64,000 nt of DNA from Tenebrio molitor (GCF_963966145.1 NC_091048.1:29388001-29452000), one strand, 5' to 3'; shown: positions 13,001 to 26,579, counted from the first letter of the stretch. The notes: generated from the sequence alone by a model not told the origin. Translations and numbers: made by a program.

Positions 13001-16000
13001 ACCGTGCAAGGTCGACAATGAAGGCCTGTTCGAGAGCGTGGTGCCGCTCGAGGACCCCGTCGTCAGGGAAGTCACCCTCGTCCTGCGCGAATGGGGCGAC
13101 ATATGGAAGAAAATCTACGTGGTAGGTTGAAATCGGAGGCGACGCGACTGCGACTGACGGCACGTCCGTTTCAGCAACGCGAACACTACAAGTTCGAGAC
13201 GGTGGGGAAGGTGATGAGGGACCTGCTGGAGTGGAGGCGGCAGTTGGTGTCGGGGACGTTGACGCAGGACCAGACGAGGGAGTTGAAAATGAAAATCATC
13301 GCCAAGATCGACTGGGGCAACAGGTAAGAGTAAGACGTCCAAAAAGGCACTTGTATTTCGAAACAGTCTCGCCTAAAATAAATGCGAAGCGGTACTAGCT
13401 TAACTAAATAGTCAAATAATCACAAAGTAAAAGTAAAAAAATAGTTATTGGAGCGATGGGGTGCGGGGGGCGTGCTCAAGTCTCAGTCTCTTTCCCGAAC
13501 TTCTCGATTTCGGGGTAGATGGGGCTCATCTCGAGGGTGCTGGGGGCGGAGGGCAGGTTGCAGTTGCTGCCGAAGTTGAGCCGACGCACGAACTCGTCCA
13601 GTATCTCGCCGAACACCATCAGATTCATGTTTTGCCCCAAGAGATGCAGCAGCAGGAAGTCGCCGACCTGCACGTGACAATCACAACCTAGCACAAAGAA
13701 TCGTGGGGACTAGGAGACACTCACTTGAGTCTTCCTGATGATGGTGTCGACGGCGTTCGGGGCCCCGAACCTGAACCTCCTCTTCAAGATCATCTCGCGC
13801 GTGCTGGGCAGAAGAACAACAGCCGCGGAGTACACTATCGCCAGTCCCGAGAACACCGCCAAAATGATGAACCAGAACCACAAGAAAATATAGATCTTCT
13901 CGTTGAGGATGTTGAGAGCTAGCACGCAGAGAGCGTCGTGTTTTTGTATCGTTCCCGAGGCACCAAACTTGTGGAAGGTGCACTTGGTCACTCTGGGAAA
14001 AACCGCGACCATGGGATCGGTGCGGTTCTCCTGGTTCATATTGGAGAAGTTGATGACGTCGGTGCCGTAATTCAAGAAGGCCCCGCCCAAAAACTTGTCC
14101 GTCATGAATATGTTAACCATCTGGAAGCGATCGGTTGAGCGAATGGACGGCGCGCCCGCCTGATACGTACCACATTGACGAAGTTGAGCGCCTCGCAGAA
14201 GAAATACCCGAAGGCGTAGGTGTTGTGCAGGTGCATCGTCTCGACGAGGTACTGGACGAGGCGCGCCTGGCGGCGTTCGCGCTCTTCCTTGGCGCCGACC
14301 AGAGTGCCCCTCATCCCGTCGGAGATCATGCGGATCTTGTCGTCCTCCAACACCTTCCAGATCCAGTGGGGCACGTAGAAGACGACGCCCTGGAAGAAGA
14401 GGACGAACGGGACCCACTGGTAGTAGCTGTGGTAGCGCTTCTCTTGGTTGTCGTTGCCGAGGCCGGGGTGAGCCATGTCGCTGCCGATGTACTTGCCTTG
14501 TTCGTGGGGCAGGGTGAAGGTGTACGTGATCCAGCAGTAGGTGTTAATCACGTGGCCCGGGACACCGCGGTCGTTTATGCATTGGATGGGGTAGCCTGCA
14601 AGGGGCTGCGTTTAGCGGGGGCGGCACCGTCGACTGGTCACTTACCGATCAAGTTGTTCGCCGTCACTATGATGCAACAGACGAAGAGTATGGCGGAGGT
14701 GACGCGGTAGTGCGCTCTGAAGACAATGTTGTCGATCATGGCCTTGTCGATGAGGTAGCGCACCTTGATGAAGCCCGCCACGGCGGACACCATACCGAAG
14801 ACGCTCATCTTGGCGGAGTTTCTGCAAGGAAAAGATGGACATTTGAAAATCTCCACCGGAATTTCATTTAAGAGTTTTTCTTTGATCGATACTCCGGTTG
14901 TTTGACGTCCCAGAACGTTTTAATTAATTTGATATTCAGACTCGTTCGACTTTGTGCTTTGAATGCTTCCGTCGTAAACATTTCAGCCCGACCACAAACA
15001 ACATTTTCCAACTATCCCCACAAAAATCTTATGTAACTATTTCAAAAGAAAACCAAACGTCATTCGCGTCATTAGTGACGCAGTGATGCCAACTTGACAC
15101 GTCACAGCCTGCTTCGAATTTTTCAAATAACAATCACCGCTCGTTGACAATTGGCAAATGTCAAAAATGATATTTCGACGTAAATTTTTACATTTCATGT
15201 TTTCCAAAATCGTAACGCTTATTGTGTCTTGATACAACGATAAAAATGTCGTGTTTCCTATAAAAATAGATAACCCCTTTGATGTAGTGTCAATTTTTCG
15301 AAGGATGCATGTCCGTTTTGTGATAACAATGTCGAATAATTCGACATGTTGGGCGCAAGAAGATTCGTCGGTGGAGTTTATTTATGCACAATAAAAAGGT
15401 TGTAAAAGTCTCATTTGTTCATCTTATGGTCGCCTTAAGTCGTTTATTTGATAAGCGTCGCTCTAGTTTTTGTGGTGGCATATGGAAAGTCTTGTGTTGT
15501 TTCAGCCTTGGCGCAAGAAATTTCTACGGTGCCGGTTGAGCGCGATGACTAGAAAATTACAGAAAAAATCCGGCCGGCTTCATGCTTTTGGAAAAGGAAT
15601 GTGTTGTCGCTGCTTTGTCCACCCAATATCAAAACTGTTGTCCGTCGTGGACTTTTCGCTGTAATGGTACCTGATCGCGGCCTTTGTATCAGTTGCACAA
15701 CTGCTTACGTATCGAGGTGTTCTGCAAGTTTATGGATGCGTCCGTTGCGATTTTATATCGTTTTGGGAACGTTTCGACTCTGCGTGATACCAAAACTATT
15801 TTCTCTAAACGCGTACGACCTAATTGGTATAAATTACCAATTGTAATTCCACTGGGACTGATTCGGGCTTGTTTTTTAATTGAAACCTGTCGAATCGCAC
15901 GTCGGCACACGTGAACGAAGAAAACTCGCCAAGAATTTCCCGATAATTAGCACTAATTACGCGCTATTGATTCTAATTCGCGGCTAGAGTACGGTTATCG

Positions 16001-19000
16001 AGTTGTTTACCTTTTTGTTTAGCGGATAACGATCTGATCAGGTTATTATCCTTGTTTTGGCACTGATAATGGCGACACTTGCAACGGATTTTTCACTGTT
16101 TGGGTACCATTCCTGTCCGGAGCCTTCCCCGGCGGTACAATCTCAACTGGTCGGCTCTATTCTTCGCGTCAAGCACGAAATAATCGGCGAGAGGGGGATA
16201 GTCGGTCCTTTTCTGGCACGCGGTACTTCCAATCTCCCCTTCTTGTCGTGCCGCTGGTCGCTCTTTGTTCACAAGATGAAGAATGCATTCAGGTCTGCGA
16301 GCTGCATGCCCGACACCAGCGGCGGCGGCGCTCATTAACAAAGCCCCATTGTTTGTGCAGTACCACCGGTAAAAATCAACAAACCGTGATGGTACCGGAA
16401 CAAATGGTACCGTCTCGTGATCACGTACGCCACTGTAAATTGGAATTGCCAGTCTCGGCCACCTGTCGGATGGTACCGACCGGCATTCTCAGGTACCGGT
16501 ACAGTCCGAGCAAAAGCGTCTGGTACCCGGAGGCGGCGACGGCTACCGCTCGGTAGCAATGCGTTTTTAATTGCGCGTTTTCGCCTAACACAAATCGGCC
16601 CAGGGAGTCGGACAGATAGATGTCAACGTGAGAGGCTGTCGGCGGCGACGTGCAACGACTTGGCCTCGGAGACGGGGCCGATGACCCCAGATGGTACTGG
16701 TACCTGGTCGGTGACTCACGCAACCCCGACCCAGCGCATTGCGAAACCTTGCGCAAAGTTATTCCCGAACCGCTAAAATGTGTTGCTCATCTTTCCAGGA
16801 AGCTGGGGCTGGATTTGGTGCCGAGACAGGGGGCCCAGATGGTCGATCCCGACTCGATGTCGGTCGTCGAGCTCTACCATTTTCACGTGTCCAGCGCGGA
16901 AAACTCGCAAGGATTGTCGGTAGGTTGTTCCAAGAATCGCACACCTGTAAAGTTTTAAAGTACGTTTTGGGTTGGGTGAACTACAAGGAAGCGCACAAAG
17001 CCACAAGCTGTGCTCAGTTTCCAAGTATTAACGGTGCAGAGTAAACAAAGGTGCTCGTCTGCAGGTTTGACGATGCGGGCCCCGGGCGTTTATTTAACTC
17101 CACATAAATTTGTTTTGAGGATCCGTTTTAAATACGAATAAAGAGTAGCTTCGACTAGACTTTGCTATGATTGTTGTAAAAACAAAAATTCTTAGGTCAA
17201 AATGTACTTTGCGATTCGTTTGTTGGAGTGAAGAACGCGCTTCAATTTTTTTTTAAATCACTGGAATCTTGTAGGCGCGAGGGACCATCAAAAAAAAGGA
17301 GCAGAAGAAGACCCTGACGCACCACTTGTACTTCTGCATGCGCGACTTTGGCCACCACATCGGCGAAGACACCGAGATCTACTTCTCCCTGTATGACGCC
17401 TCCAAACAAAGATACATAACCGAACGATTCCTAGTCAAAATTTCCAAAGAAGGCTTCTCCAACTACGTGGACAAGCTCCACAGCAACTGCACTGTGTTCA
17501 CGGTAGAATAGTGGGGGGTGTGGCGGTGTCGCGTGTAATCTTGTCGATTTGCAGGACCTGGGGAACTCCGACTTGAGCAAGGACATCTACCTGGTGGCGC
17601 ACGTGATGCGCATCGGCAAGATGATCTACTCGGACAGCTCGAAGAAGACCGAGAAGAACGCCGTGTTGCAGCAGCAGGTGTTCAAGAGGCCCCACGGCGT
17701 CGCCGTCCACAACTTGGGCGAATACTTGTCGGCCAAAGAGGGCGACGCCGAGGAGAAAGAGCTGACGTTGAAGGTGTACCAAGGCGAGGAGAAGGATTTC
17801 CACCAGTTGCACGAGTTCATAATCAGACAGTCGGGGAAGTACAACAGTTTAGCCTGCGCCCCCAACTACGGGATCATGACGTCGGTCAAGATGCTCCACG
17901 GGGGACTGAACAACATCAAGGAGGAGAACGCGATGCTGTTCAAGAACGTCAGTCTGACCAGCAAGCTGGGTTTCCCCGACGTGATCATGCCCGGCGACGT
18001 CAGGAACGATCTGTATTTGATCCTGGAAAAGGGGGAGTTCGAGAGGGGGGGCAAGTCGGTCGGGAAGAACATCGAAGTGACGATCGTGGTCCTGGATAGC
18101 GAGAAAAACATCATCAAGAGTTGCCTGTGGGGGGCGTCGGGACAAGAGGGGGCGTCGGAGTACAACTCCATGATCATTTACCACCACAACTCGCCAGCTT
18201 GGGCCGAGAACGCGAGATTGACCCTCCCGATTGATAAGTTCGCGGGGGCGCACGTCAGGCTGGAGTATCGGCACTGTTCAAGTAAGTCCCGGGGAACTCG
18301 CGAACGGGCGAGTCATTAAAGTACAAAGAAAATCGATGAAGTCATCGTTCTGTTGTTTTTCGTGGAGACTCGTGGTTAGAAAAACGTGCAAATGTTTAGT
18401 TTCTCCGAAGAAAAATCGAATGAGGTCACGGTTCTATTGTTTTGTGTCGAAATTCGTGGTCACACAGCAGAAATGCATTCGAATGGGGTTTTTTTTTATG
18501 ACATCGCAATTACTTTTATTTTTAAAATGTGCGATTGCTTGTTACGTGAAAAATAATCAAAATTTCATTGTTTTTCTTTACGAGAAAAAAACAAAGTTTT
18601 TAGCAATCAAGAAGATAAAAAAGAGAGGCAGTGATGGTATATCTGTTGCACAAATAATGGATAAGATATTCAAATATAAATCGGTTTTGTAGAGAACATA
18701 ATTATTAGAAAAAAAATTGCAATGTGTGGAAAAGAAAGAAGTACAAGTGGAAAAAATTAAAATAAAATAAGAACAAATATACAGCGTGATCAACAATGAC
18801 TAAGTCTGTTGGCAATGAAACAATTGAAAAATATTGGTGTTTTTCTGTTTCGTAATTGGCACTGACCGGAAAATAGGTTATGTCGGATATGTTTATGTTT
18901 ATGCTATTACCCTTTCATGGTAAACGTCAAATTCGCCTGTCAACTCTGTCAAAGCTGACACCCGGAAATGCGTTTAGATTACAGTGGTACCAAAATCATT

Positions 19001-22000
19001 CAAATTTTCATTGTTGCCAACAGATTCAGTCATTCTTGATCACGTTATATTTGTGAAATGTTTCTTGCTTAAAACACAAAACTGCTGACACTGTGATCAC
19101 GTAATGGTAAATGGTCTGATTATGTCCTTTATTTAAACCACAAGTAGGTATAGTTCACATGTTGTCAATCAGGTTTAAATCAGGTAGTTATGAAGGCCAA
19201 ATTGTAAACATTAAATCCTTTGAACTAATTTTTGACAATTTTCTTCTCTTTTCATTCGCTCTATATTTTTCTAGTGAGGTCATCTGATGATTCACTTTTG
19301 GATCTGATGGATAATCTGATAAGATAACTGTCGTTCATCACTTATCGATATTTTTTTGTCGTCTATTTTCTTTGCACAAAAATAAAACAACATTTAATTG
19401 CGTCATTTGTTTTATGTATTTGGAAAAACACTGATAAGATATCAATCAGAAATCTCACGAAAACTTAAGAGGGTATTTTACTCGAGAATTATCCTTTTTA
19501 GGTATTTTTTTAAACTAACATGGTTTAAAAAAAATCAGTACAGGGGTGCCAACAGTCGGTACCAAAAAGAACAAAATATATTGAGAAAGTAAGAGAATGG
19601 GGGCATTGTGAAAATTAACTATTGATCTGTTTCGTTTTTAATTTTTGACGTTTTTTCAAATTTCCAGACCGAGAAACCCCCTTAATCTGTTGTGGTTTTT
19701 TTTTCTGCAGCGAGAGAGAAAAACGACAAGAAACTGTTCGGCTTCTCTTTCATCCGCCTGATGGACAAAGACGGCGCCGCGGTCCAAGACGGCCAGCACG
19801 AGCTGTACATTTACAAATGCGAAGACCCCCAAAAACTAGAAAACTGCGGCTACTTGTCCCTCCCGGCCTTCAGCAAAGACTACGAAGGCAACCACGAGAG
19901 CAGCGGCCAGTTCTCCAGAAGCCACAAAGAACTAGTCTACGTGCGCACCCTCCTGTGCTCAACCAAGCTGACCCAAAACGGTAGATTCGCGCGTCCGTCT
20001 CGTGGCAAAACTCTCTGATTATCCTTTTCAGTGGATCTGTTGGCGCTGTTGCGCTGGAAATCTCACCCCGAAAAAATCCAGGACTCTTTGCAGCGAGTCC
20101 TGCGCCTCGGCGACGAAGAACTGGTCAAGTTCCTGCAGGACGTGTTGGACGCCCTGTTCGCCTTGTTCTCCACAGAAGACGGAAACTCGACGGCTCACAG
20201 CGGGCTGGTCTTCCACGTCCTGGTGTCGATCTTCAATCTGCTGGACGGCTCCAAGTACCAACACTTCAAGCCAGTCTTGGACGCTTACATCAAGAATCAC
20301 TTCGCGGCGGCGCTGGTTTACAAGGGGTTGCTGACGAGCGTGCAGCATTGCGCCGATTGGGTCCTCTCCTTCGAGAAGCAAGAACCGATCCAGAAGTGCT
20401 ACAAGAGTCTCGAGTACATCTTCAAGTTGATCATCCAGAGCAGGCTGTTGTTCTCGAGGGCGACTTGCGGCCAGTACGAAGACAGCTTCCGCAGAGACCT
20501 CTACAGCGTCTTCTCCTCTTTGAACAAAATGCTGACGGTGAACGACCCCCACATCATCAACACACAAGTGAGTGTCAGTTTTTGTACGACGGCCGTGTCA
20601 AATGTCAATTGTAGGTGGCGCTTCTGTTGTCGATCAGCGCCGTCTACGAGCAACTGATCGAAGTGCTGCCGACTATTGAAGTGACGAAATTGGCGGCCAT
20701 GCTCCTGGACGCGATCCCCAAAGAGCTGCCGGTGCTGCTGGTGCAGGCCAAGCTCTCCTGCATCAAGAATCTGATCACCAGCAAGTTGTTCCAAGACGAC
20801 GAGTCCAGGAATATTCTCCTCGTCACGGCGTGCAAGCACTTGCGTAACCAGTTGCACCGCCGCGAAGAGTTGAAACTCTGCACCGATATCTTGGGAGAGA
20901 TTTTGAGCTTTCTGTTCAAGCAGCGCAAGCAGTTCGAGGGTCAGGGCAAGATCAACAATTGCATCCACCATGACGTGGAGACGCTCTGCATAAGCACCTT
21001 GGATATTTTAGTACAAGCCGTCTTGAGTATTATCGACAGGGACACCAAAATTCTGGTGAGGAGGAGAGAGTGGCCGGCGAGGTGGTAGTAATTGGGGTTT
21101 TCCAGGGGTGCTTGGTGGCCTGTCTGGTGGGGATTTTGCAGTTGTTGGACGAGTATCACTACAAGCGTCTCTGGGAGGTGCTCATGGGGCCCAATCTGGA
21201 CCGCAAGCCTCTCAAAGAGTTCCTCATGAGGATGTTTCAGGTTTTTAGACATTTGGTCAAACTGGAAGTGTTTCCTCCTGACTGGTTGGTCATCAAGATG
21301 GTGGTCAACAACGTGATGCTCAAGTCGTCGCAAGAACTGGCCCAGCCTTTGGCCTTCAAGTTTCTCGACAGTCGGACCGGATACTTCGACAAAGAGGTGA
21401 GCCAGAACCGACACAGCTACCAGAAAATACGTAATTTCCAATTTGACCATTTGATTGTAAATGTGCCGCCTCTTCGAGATTAGTAAATTTGACTTTTGAC
21501 TGTTTGGTAATTTTTTTCGTTCCAGTTGTGGACTGACTACTTCAATCTGGCTGTCGACTACTTGACGCAAAAGCCCCTCCAGTTGGAGCACTTCTCCGAG
21601 GTGAAGAAGGAGAAGATCATAGAGAAGTACGGCGACATGAGGGTCCTCATGGGCTTCCAGATCCTGTCCATGTGGTCCCAGCTTGGTGAGTGCAAGTTAC
21701 ACTTCATTCCGTCGATGGTGGGGCCCTTCCTGAAGGTGACGCTGGTTCCCGAGATCGAACTGAGAAAAGCCACCCTCCACATCTTCTTCGACATGATGGA
21801 GTGCGAGCAAAGAGCTCGCGGCAACTTCAGACAGGTCGAGAGCGAACTGATCGACAAGTTGGACATCTTGATATCGGAAAACAAGGGCGACGACGAGTAC
21901 AGAAGACTGTTCAACACGATGTAAGTAGCGCTTTAACGAAACGCATCAACTCCACACTCGCGTACTTTTAATGCACTTTTAATTGATTGTAAATTGTTCC

Positions 22001-25000
22001 GCTTGCAAGGGAGCATTTGAGCGCGGTGTAAGTAATCGAGCGTCGGTCGCCCCCAAAGACTGTTTAATTGTGAGGAGATGTTTGCAGCTTGCTGGATCGG
22101 GTCCAGTCGGAAGATCTGGCTTGGAAAGAGAGCGGCGCTGCTTTCATCAGCTCCATAACTCGCCTCCTGGAGCGCCTCCTCGACTACCGCAGCGTAATCG
22201 AGGGGGACGAGAACCGCGACAAGCGGATGTCTTGCACTTTCAATCTCTTGGTGAGGGCGTCGCAACGAGGAACCACACTTTCTAACGGTGCGTTTGCAGA
22301 ATTTCTACAAGAACGAGTTCAACCGGAAGGAAATGTACCTGCGCTACATCTACAAACTGCACGATCTTCACCTGTCCGCCGAGAACTACACCGAAGCCGC
22401 CTTCACCATGAAGTTGTACGCCGACCAGCTGACCTGGAGCAGTTCGACGGTGATCGCCGATTCGCATTATCCGAACTTGCCCGAGTGCGAAGTCAAGGAG
22501 AAGCTCTACAGACAGATCATCAACTACTTCGACAAGGGTAAATGCTGGGAGAAGGGTATTCCGTTGCTGAAGGAGTTGGCGACGCAGTACGAGACCCAGT
22601 TCTTCGACTACAAAGCTCTCAGTGATATTTTGAAGTACCAGGCCAAGTTTTACGATAATATAATGACACAGCTCCGTCCAGAACCGGAATATTTTAGGGT
22701 GGGTTTCTACGGTCTAAGCTTTCCGCTGTTTGTTAGGGTGAGTGGAGTCGCGACGAGTGTCGGTTCGTGAATATCGTATCGAATTTTCAGAACAAGCAGT
22801 TTGTATATAGGGGATTAGAATACGAACGAATAGGTGCCTTCACGCAAAGACTTCAAACGGAGTTCCCGTCGGCCCAGATACTCATGAAGAACACCCCGCC
22901 GGACGACTCGATCGTCAATTCGGAAGGACAATGTATCCTTTTTGACACAAGCCCAGATCGACTTGTTTGACATTTCCTTCAGACACATAACCTCAATTTT
23001 TTATTTTAACGTAATTAAATCGTTCAGAGTTGAAACTAGGTATTATGTCGCATTGAGAAAACCCCAATAAACTCGTCGATTAGTCCTAAAAAGAATTAAA
23101 TTCACACCGTTGCTTGATCTTGACGTTTGAATTGTGATTTGACAGCTGACGCGTTGACAGAAACAAATGCAAACGCCAAGCTACTTGATAAAAGATTTTT
23201 GAGAGATGGCAGCCCCATTCGAAGTTATGTTGGTCCTTAACTAGCGCAGATATTCAAATTTGCAACGTCAAGCCCATTCCCGAAGCGAACCCGATCACCA
23301 TGGCAACAGACATTCCGGAAAAAATCTCCCGCTTCTACCACTACAACGACGTGAAGAGGTTTCAGTGCGACCGTCCTGTACATAAAGGAATCATCGATAA
23401 GGAGAACGAGATTAAGGTAAGATGAAGCAGGCTGGTGGGACCCACTAGATGCTAGAGTCACGTGTTTAGACTTTGTGGATCGAGAGGATGACTCTGGAGA
23501 TCGACAGCCCCCTCCCCGGCATCTTGCGTTGGTTCGAGGTACTAAACCGACAGACCGACGAAATCCCCCCTGTGAAGTACGCCTGCGAGACGATGCAATC
23601 GGTGGAGCGCGAACTCAGACAGTTGGTCACCATCTACACGGCGGAGCCCAAGCGAAATCTCAACCCGTTCACGATGAGGCTTCAGGGGATCATCGACGCG
23701 AACGTTCAGGGCGGCATCAGCAAGTACCAGCAAGCCTTCTTCACCCAGGAGTTCGCCAAGCTGTGTCCGGAACACATGACTCACGTCTACACGTTGAAGA
23801 GTCTCATCCTGGAGGCGATGCAAGTAAGATCTGAACGGAGAGTAGAGGGAGGTTTTTGTATCGTGCGAAACAGGTGATCGAGGAGGGGTTGGATCTGCAC
23901 GGGAGGTTGGCACCCGCGGGGGTACTACCTTTGCACCAGAGACTGCTGGAGAGGTTCGCCCAGTTGAGGGAGAGTTTGGGAAGTTTGAGCAAGATCAAGA
24001 GACAGATTCCGGAGAGCATCGTGAAGTACGTAAGTCGCGATCGAAGGGTGAGTCGGGGTTGACGCTTTTGTTTGGTAGCACTCCGCTGCCGCCCTTGCCC
24101 GTCGACAAGAGAGCGATGGTGGTCGAGAACGGAAACCACCGAGTCAGTTCCGGCGGGACTTACGACTACTTGTCCGAACACCGGACCCTGGAGAACGATG
24201 ATATCTATACAAAGCCTATGGTATCTAATTCTAATTGCACCCTGTCGTTACCCCCTCCTCAAATACTAATCAATCCTCATTACTAACTCGTGTTTGTGCA
24301 TGCCCGTAAGTAGAGATGTGGGGTGTGGGGGTGACCCGTGGGTGATTCGGTTTTGTCCCGGCAGGAGAACGAGCGCGCACCCCCCAACAGGGAGAACTTG
24401 ACGCTACCCATGATGTCGAATTCGACGACAGCGCCGCCCATACCTCAGCGCGAGCTAAGACCCAGATCTCAGGGATTCAACAATACTAGTTTTACCGAAG
24501 CTCAAACACCAACCAGAGGTCTCGATTACAACACTTCCAGTCTGCCGCTGATGAAGTCTCGAACGTCGGACTCTTACGACATTCCGCTGCCGCCCAAACC
24601 TACGCACTCGCGCGAGAGGTCGCTGACGAAGCCGCCGTCCCCGAGACTGCTCAGACACGCGTCGATGACGCCGACCGACGGGATCTCGCCGCTGCGCAAC
24701 TCCTGGCCCGATTCGGGGGTCGAAGAGGCGCCACCGCTGCCCCCACGGTCCCACAGTAAGTCCCAATCGCGGCGATTATAATTCGGAGGACGTGCACTAT
24801 TTTCGAACGTGTTTCAGCCCCCGACAAGCGCCTGGTGGGGTTCTCGAGCGAGGCGCCGCCAAACATCCCTAAGCGGGGCCAGAAGAGGTCCACGTCTTCG
24901 TTGGTGGGCCCCGACGGCTTCGCCGCCGCCACGGAGTGCGGCTACGAGCTGACGCCGGACAGCCTGAGGGATTCGGGGATCAGCATGTCGGAGAACTCGA

Positions 25001-25272
25001 ATCTGAACAACTTGAACAACACGTGCTACGAGGATTTCGACCTGAAGAGCCACCAGCAGGAGATGAACATAAGCAGCAGCCCGTTCGAGGAGAGTCCCAA
25101 GATGGAGAACCCGCCCCCGATCCCGCCCAAGTCCAGTCTGGCGTGCAGCTCCAGTCTCAACTCCAGTCTGGAGCTGACGGGGAGCCTGGAGAGGAAGCGC
25201 GAGGCGGCGCCGGCAGAGGGCTCCACGCCCGACGACGACGCCGCCGTCAAAGAGGAGAAGAGTCCCTCTTAA
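10084..25272 (+). CDS. spg: DOCK3/4-type Rac guanine-nucleotide exchange factor (sponge)
   Basis: Twenty coding exons join in frame to 1,958 residues: 10084-10120, 12844-13121, 13175-13323, 16799-16919, 17275-17502, 17555-18281, 19711-19980, 20032-20567, 20615-21055, 21106-21396, 21526-21920, 22088-22250, 22300-22737, 22791-22932, 23250-23416, 23470-23823, 23874-24025, 24079-24220, 24365-24755 and 24818-25272. The 12-codon first exon (MWIPTKTKKYGV) is the typical DOCK start and completes an SH3 domain at about residues 8-70. A C2-like DHR-1 domain with the IMPGDVRNDLY motif lies around 395-580; it binds phosphoinositides in this family. Armadillo-like repeats follow, then the DHR-2 exchange domain at about 1180-1600. 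The tail is serine/proline-rich with SH3-ligand motifs (PPLPVDKR, PPIPQRE, PPLPPRS, PPPIPPKS). KIDWGN..LGLDLVPR and RPEPEYFRVGFYG favour DOCK3/4 over DOCK1 (mbc). It is expected to activate Rac/Rap with ELMO at the membrane. A whole innexin gene sits in intron 3. Confidence 0.95.
10121..12843 (+). other. Sponge intron 1
   Basis: The 2.7 kb first intron starts with GTAAGA directly after the codon-12 exon and ends with TTCGCAG. The coding phase (one base carried over) matches on both sides. First introns of this size often hold enhancers, but no specific element could be assigned. Open frames around 10461-10988 on both strands have no recognisable domain. Confidence 0.7.
13476..14808 (-). CDS. 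Inx3: Innexin 3, gap-junction channel subunit
   Basis: Four coding exons on the minus strand, 14808-14646, 14595-14171, 14120-13725 and 13667-13476, join in frame to 391 residues. The start MSVFGMVSAVAGF is the innexin N-terminus, and the TTTGCAG-like acceptor at about 14822 shows at least one untranslated exon upstream. Features include four membrane segments (first near residues 36-52), the innexin signature YYQWV at 112-116, paired cysteines in the first extracellular loop (C60, C75) and CTFHKFG in the second loop. The C-terminus SAPSTLEM...KETET closely resembles the insect Inx3 orthologue. Innexins assemble as channels between adjoining cells; Drosophila Inx3 works with Inx2 in epithelia. 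The gene lies wholly inside sponge intron 3, antisense to it. Confidence 0.95.
16103..16703. promoter_or_regulatory. Cluster of GGTACC palindromes, candidate enhancer or promoter
   Basis: GGTACC occurs at 16103, 16391, 16406, 16472, 16492, 16522 and 16698, seven times in 600 bp, with another at 15666. Three share the longer form ATGGTACCG. Random expectation is about one per 4 kb. The island is GC-rich and lies upstream of Inx3 (minus strand) and just before sponge exon 4. A role as a regulatory island for either gene is an inference. I do not know which factor would bind. Confidence 0.4.
18282..19710 (+). other. Sponge intron 6
   Basis: This 1.4 kb AT-rich intron lies between two coding exons joined in phase (A|CG). 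Nothing else was recognised in it. Short open frames such as 18231-18692 run from the exon into A+T-rich sequence and are not genes. Confidence 0.7.
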
Positions 25273-25830
25273 TGGAGTTTGGAGTTTTCGATGTTGTGAT
25301 TCGTACCTAAACATGTTTAGAGTTAGTCGACGATTACCTCGGTCAGGGCGGTTTCGTGAGAGTTCAGTATTAGAGAGATCAACTTGATTTTCACTCATCC
25401 TGTCATTCCAAAAGTACGGCAGAAATCTTCTTTCCGAGTATTTTCTTAAGCATAATCGCTAGATGTATCATATTAGGTTTAGTGGTTCATCGTGTCATTT
25501 TCTCTGAATCGTGCCAAAGCAGGCCTATCAATTTCCAGTCAGCAGGTTCATGGACCAACAGGAACAAGTGGACCTAACCTCTCATGTATTTCACGTTTAC
25601 ATCGAAGTTTTGTATATAATGGTGCTATTTTTTTTTTAACTATACAGTACGTATTATTCGTTCTTGATCGGTTGTATTTGTCATATTTTAACCATTGGAC
25701 TAGTCATAAAAATGATATTTATAATTATATTTTATATTACCATAAGAAGTATCGTATTTTCCCATTCATGACTATCATCTAGCTTAGACTACTGTATCAG
25801 GAAAAATAAAGTGCTGAAGTCGCCACGGCC
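25273..25830 (+). other. Sponge 3' untranslated region with AATAAA
   Basis: AT-rich sequence follows the TAA stop. An AATAAA at 25805-25810 is the best candidate polyadenylation signal, which would give a 3' UTR of about 550 bases. Confidence 0.6.
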
Positions 25831-26579
25831 TTTCACTCACCAAACCGTGACACGTCGACTCGACTATATCCGCCTGTTCGAGACAACAGTTAAAATTTAA
25901 GGATTTTTTTCTGCCCTGTTTTTAAGAAATACACAATTCGGTTTCGGCTAAAAAAAATTCACCTTCGGAAAAACAGCAACATTTTTAGGTTTCTACCATG
26001 TTTTACAAACTGCGAAAGTTTACGTTTAGGTGCGAGGTGTTTTCAAATTGCCGAAGCGAAACGTAAGCGCGTTTTAAACTGACCCACTCATGCCATAAGG
26101 AGCCCAATTTACACACGAACGAGTTGAATACAACGTTTTTTTGTTCGACGAGCCCCTTAAAGGCTGCAAATCGCTTAAAATCTTTCAAATTAGCTTGACG
26201 TTTCTGTTTGACAAGTTGTCACATTTATCAAAATCCGTTCACACAGGAGGAAATTCTCAAATTCTGACAGTGTCGAACAAAAAAAAGGTTTATTGTACAG
26301 TTGTTGCAAAAAAATCGGGAAACGAAAATTTTCCTGATGTAAATTTAATTTTGTCCATTTGTCAATTGATTGTCGACTTGACAATACCTATTATAGTAGT
26401 TTATTTGACGAGTTTGTGTGTAAATTGGTCCTTTTTTGGCACGTGTGGGCCATTTTAAAACGCGAGTGAAACGAGAACCAGTTTCAGAGCCATCTATCCG
26501 CCCGGAGCCAAAAGATTTAGCCAGGCAACAGACCAAACCACGGGTCCAAACCTACCACCAATTTTAATTTTTAATTTCA
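25831..26579. other. Intergenic stretch, nothing recognised
   Basis: AT-rich sequence. Open frames on both strands at 26003-26536 have no recognisable domain or codon bias. Confidence 0.4.

Larger units (their letters stand above)
13324..16798 (+). other. Sponge intron 3, host of Inx3 and of a GGTACC-rich island
   Basis: The 3.5 kb intron lies between two coding exons that join in phase (AG|G). It carries the antisense Inx3 coding region and, at 14822-16798, the region that must hold the Inx3 promoter and untranslated exon(s). The part from about 16050 to 16790 is GC-rich and contains many GGTACC sites. I saw no further coding exon. Confidence 0.8.

Noticed and set aside
14135..14710. A 191-codon plus-strand frame inside Inx3
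   Set aside because: It is the complement of Inx3 exons and crosses their splice sites.
16057..16776. Several open frames on both strands before sponge exon 4
   Set aside because: They conflict with each other, show no domain and fall in a GC-rich intron island.
20028..20971. Long minus-strand frames in the DOCK3/4 exons
   Set aside because: They are shadow frames opposite strongly biased coding exons and have no independent start or domain.
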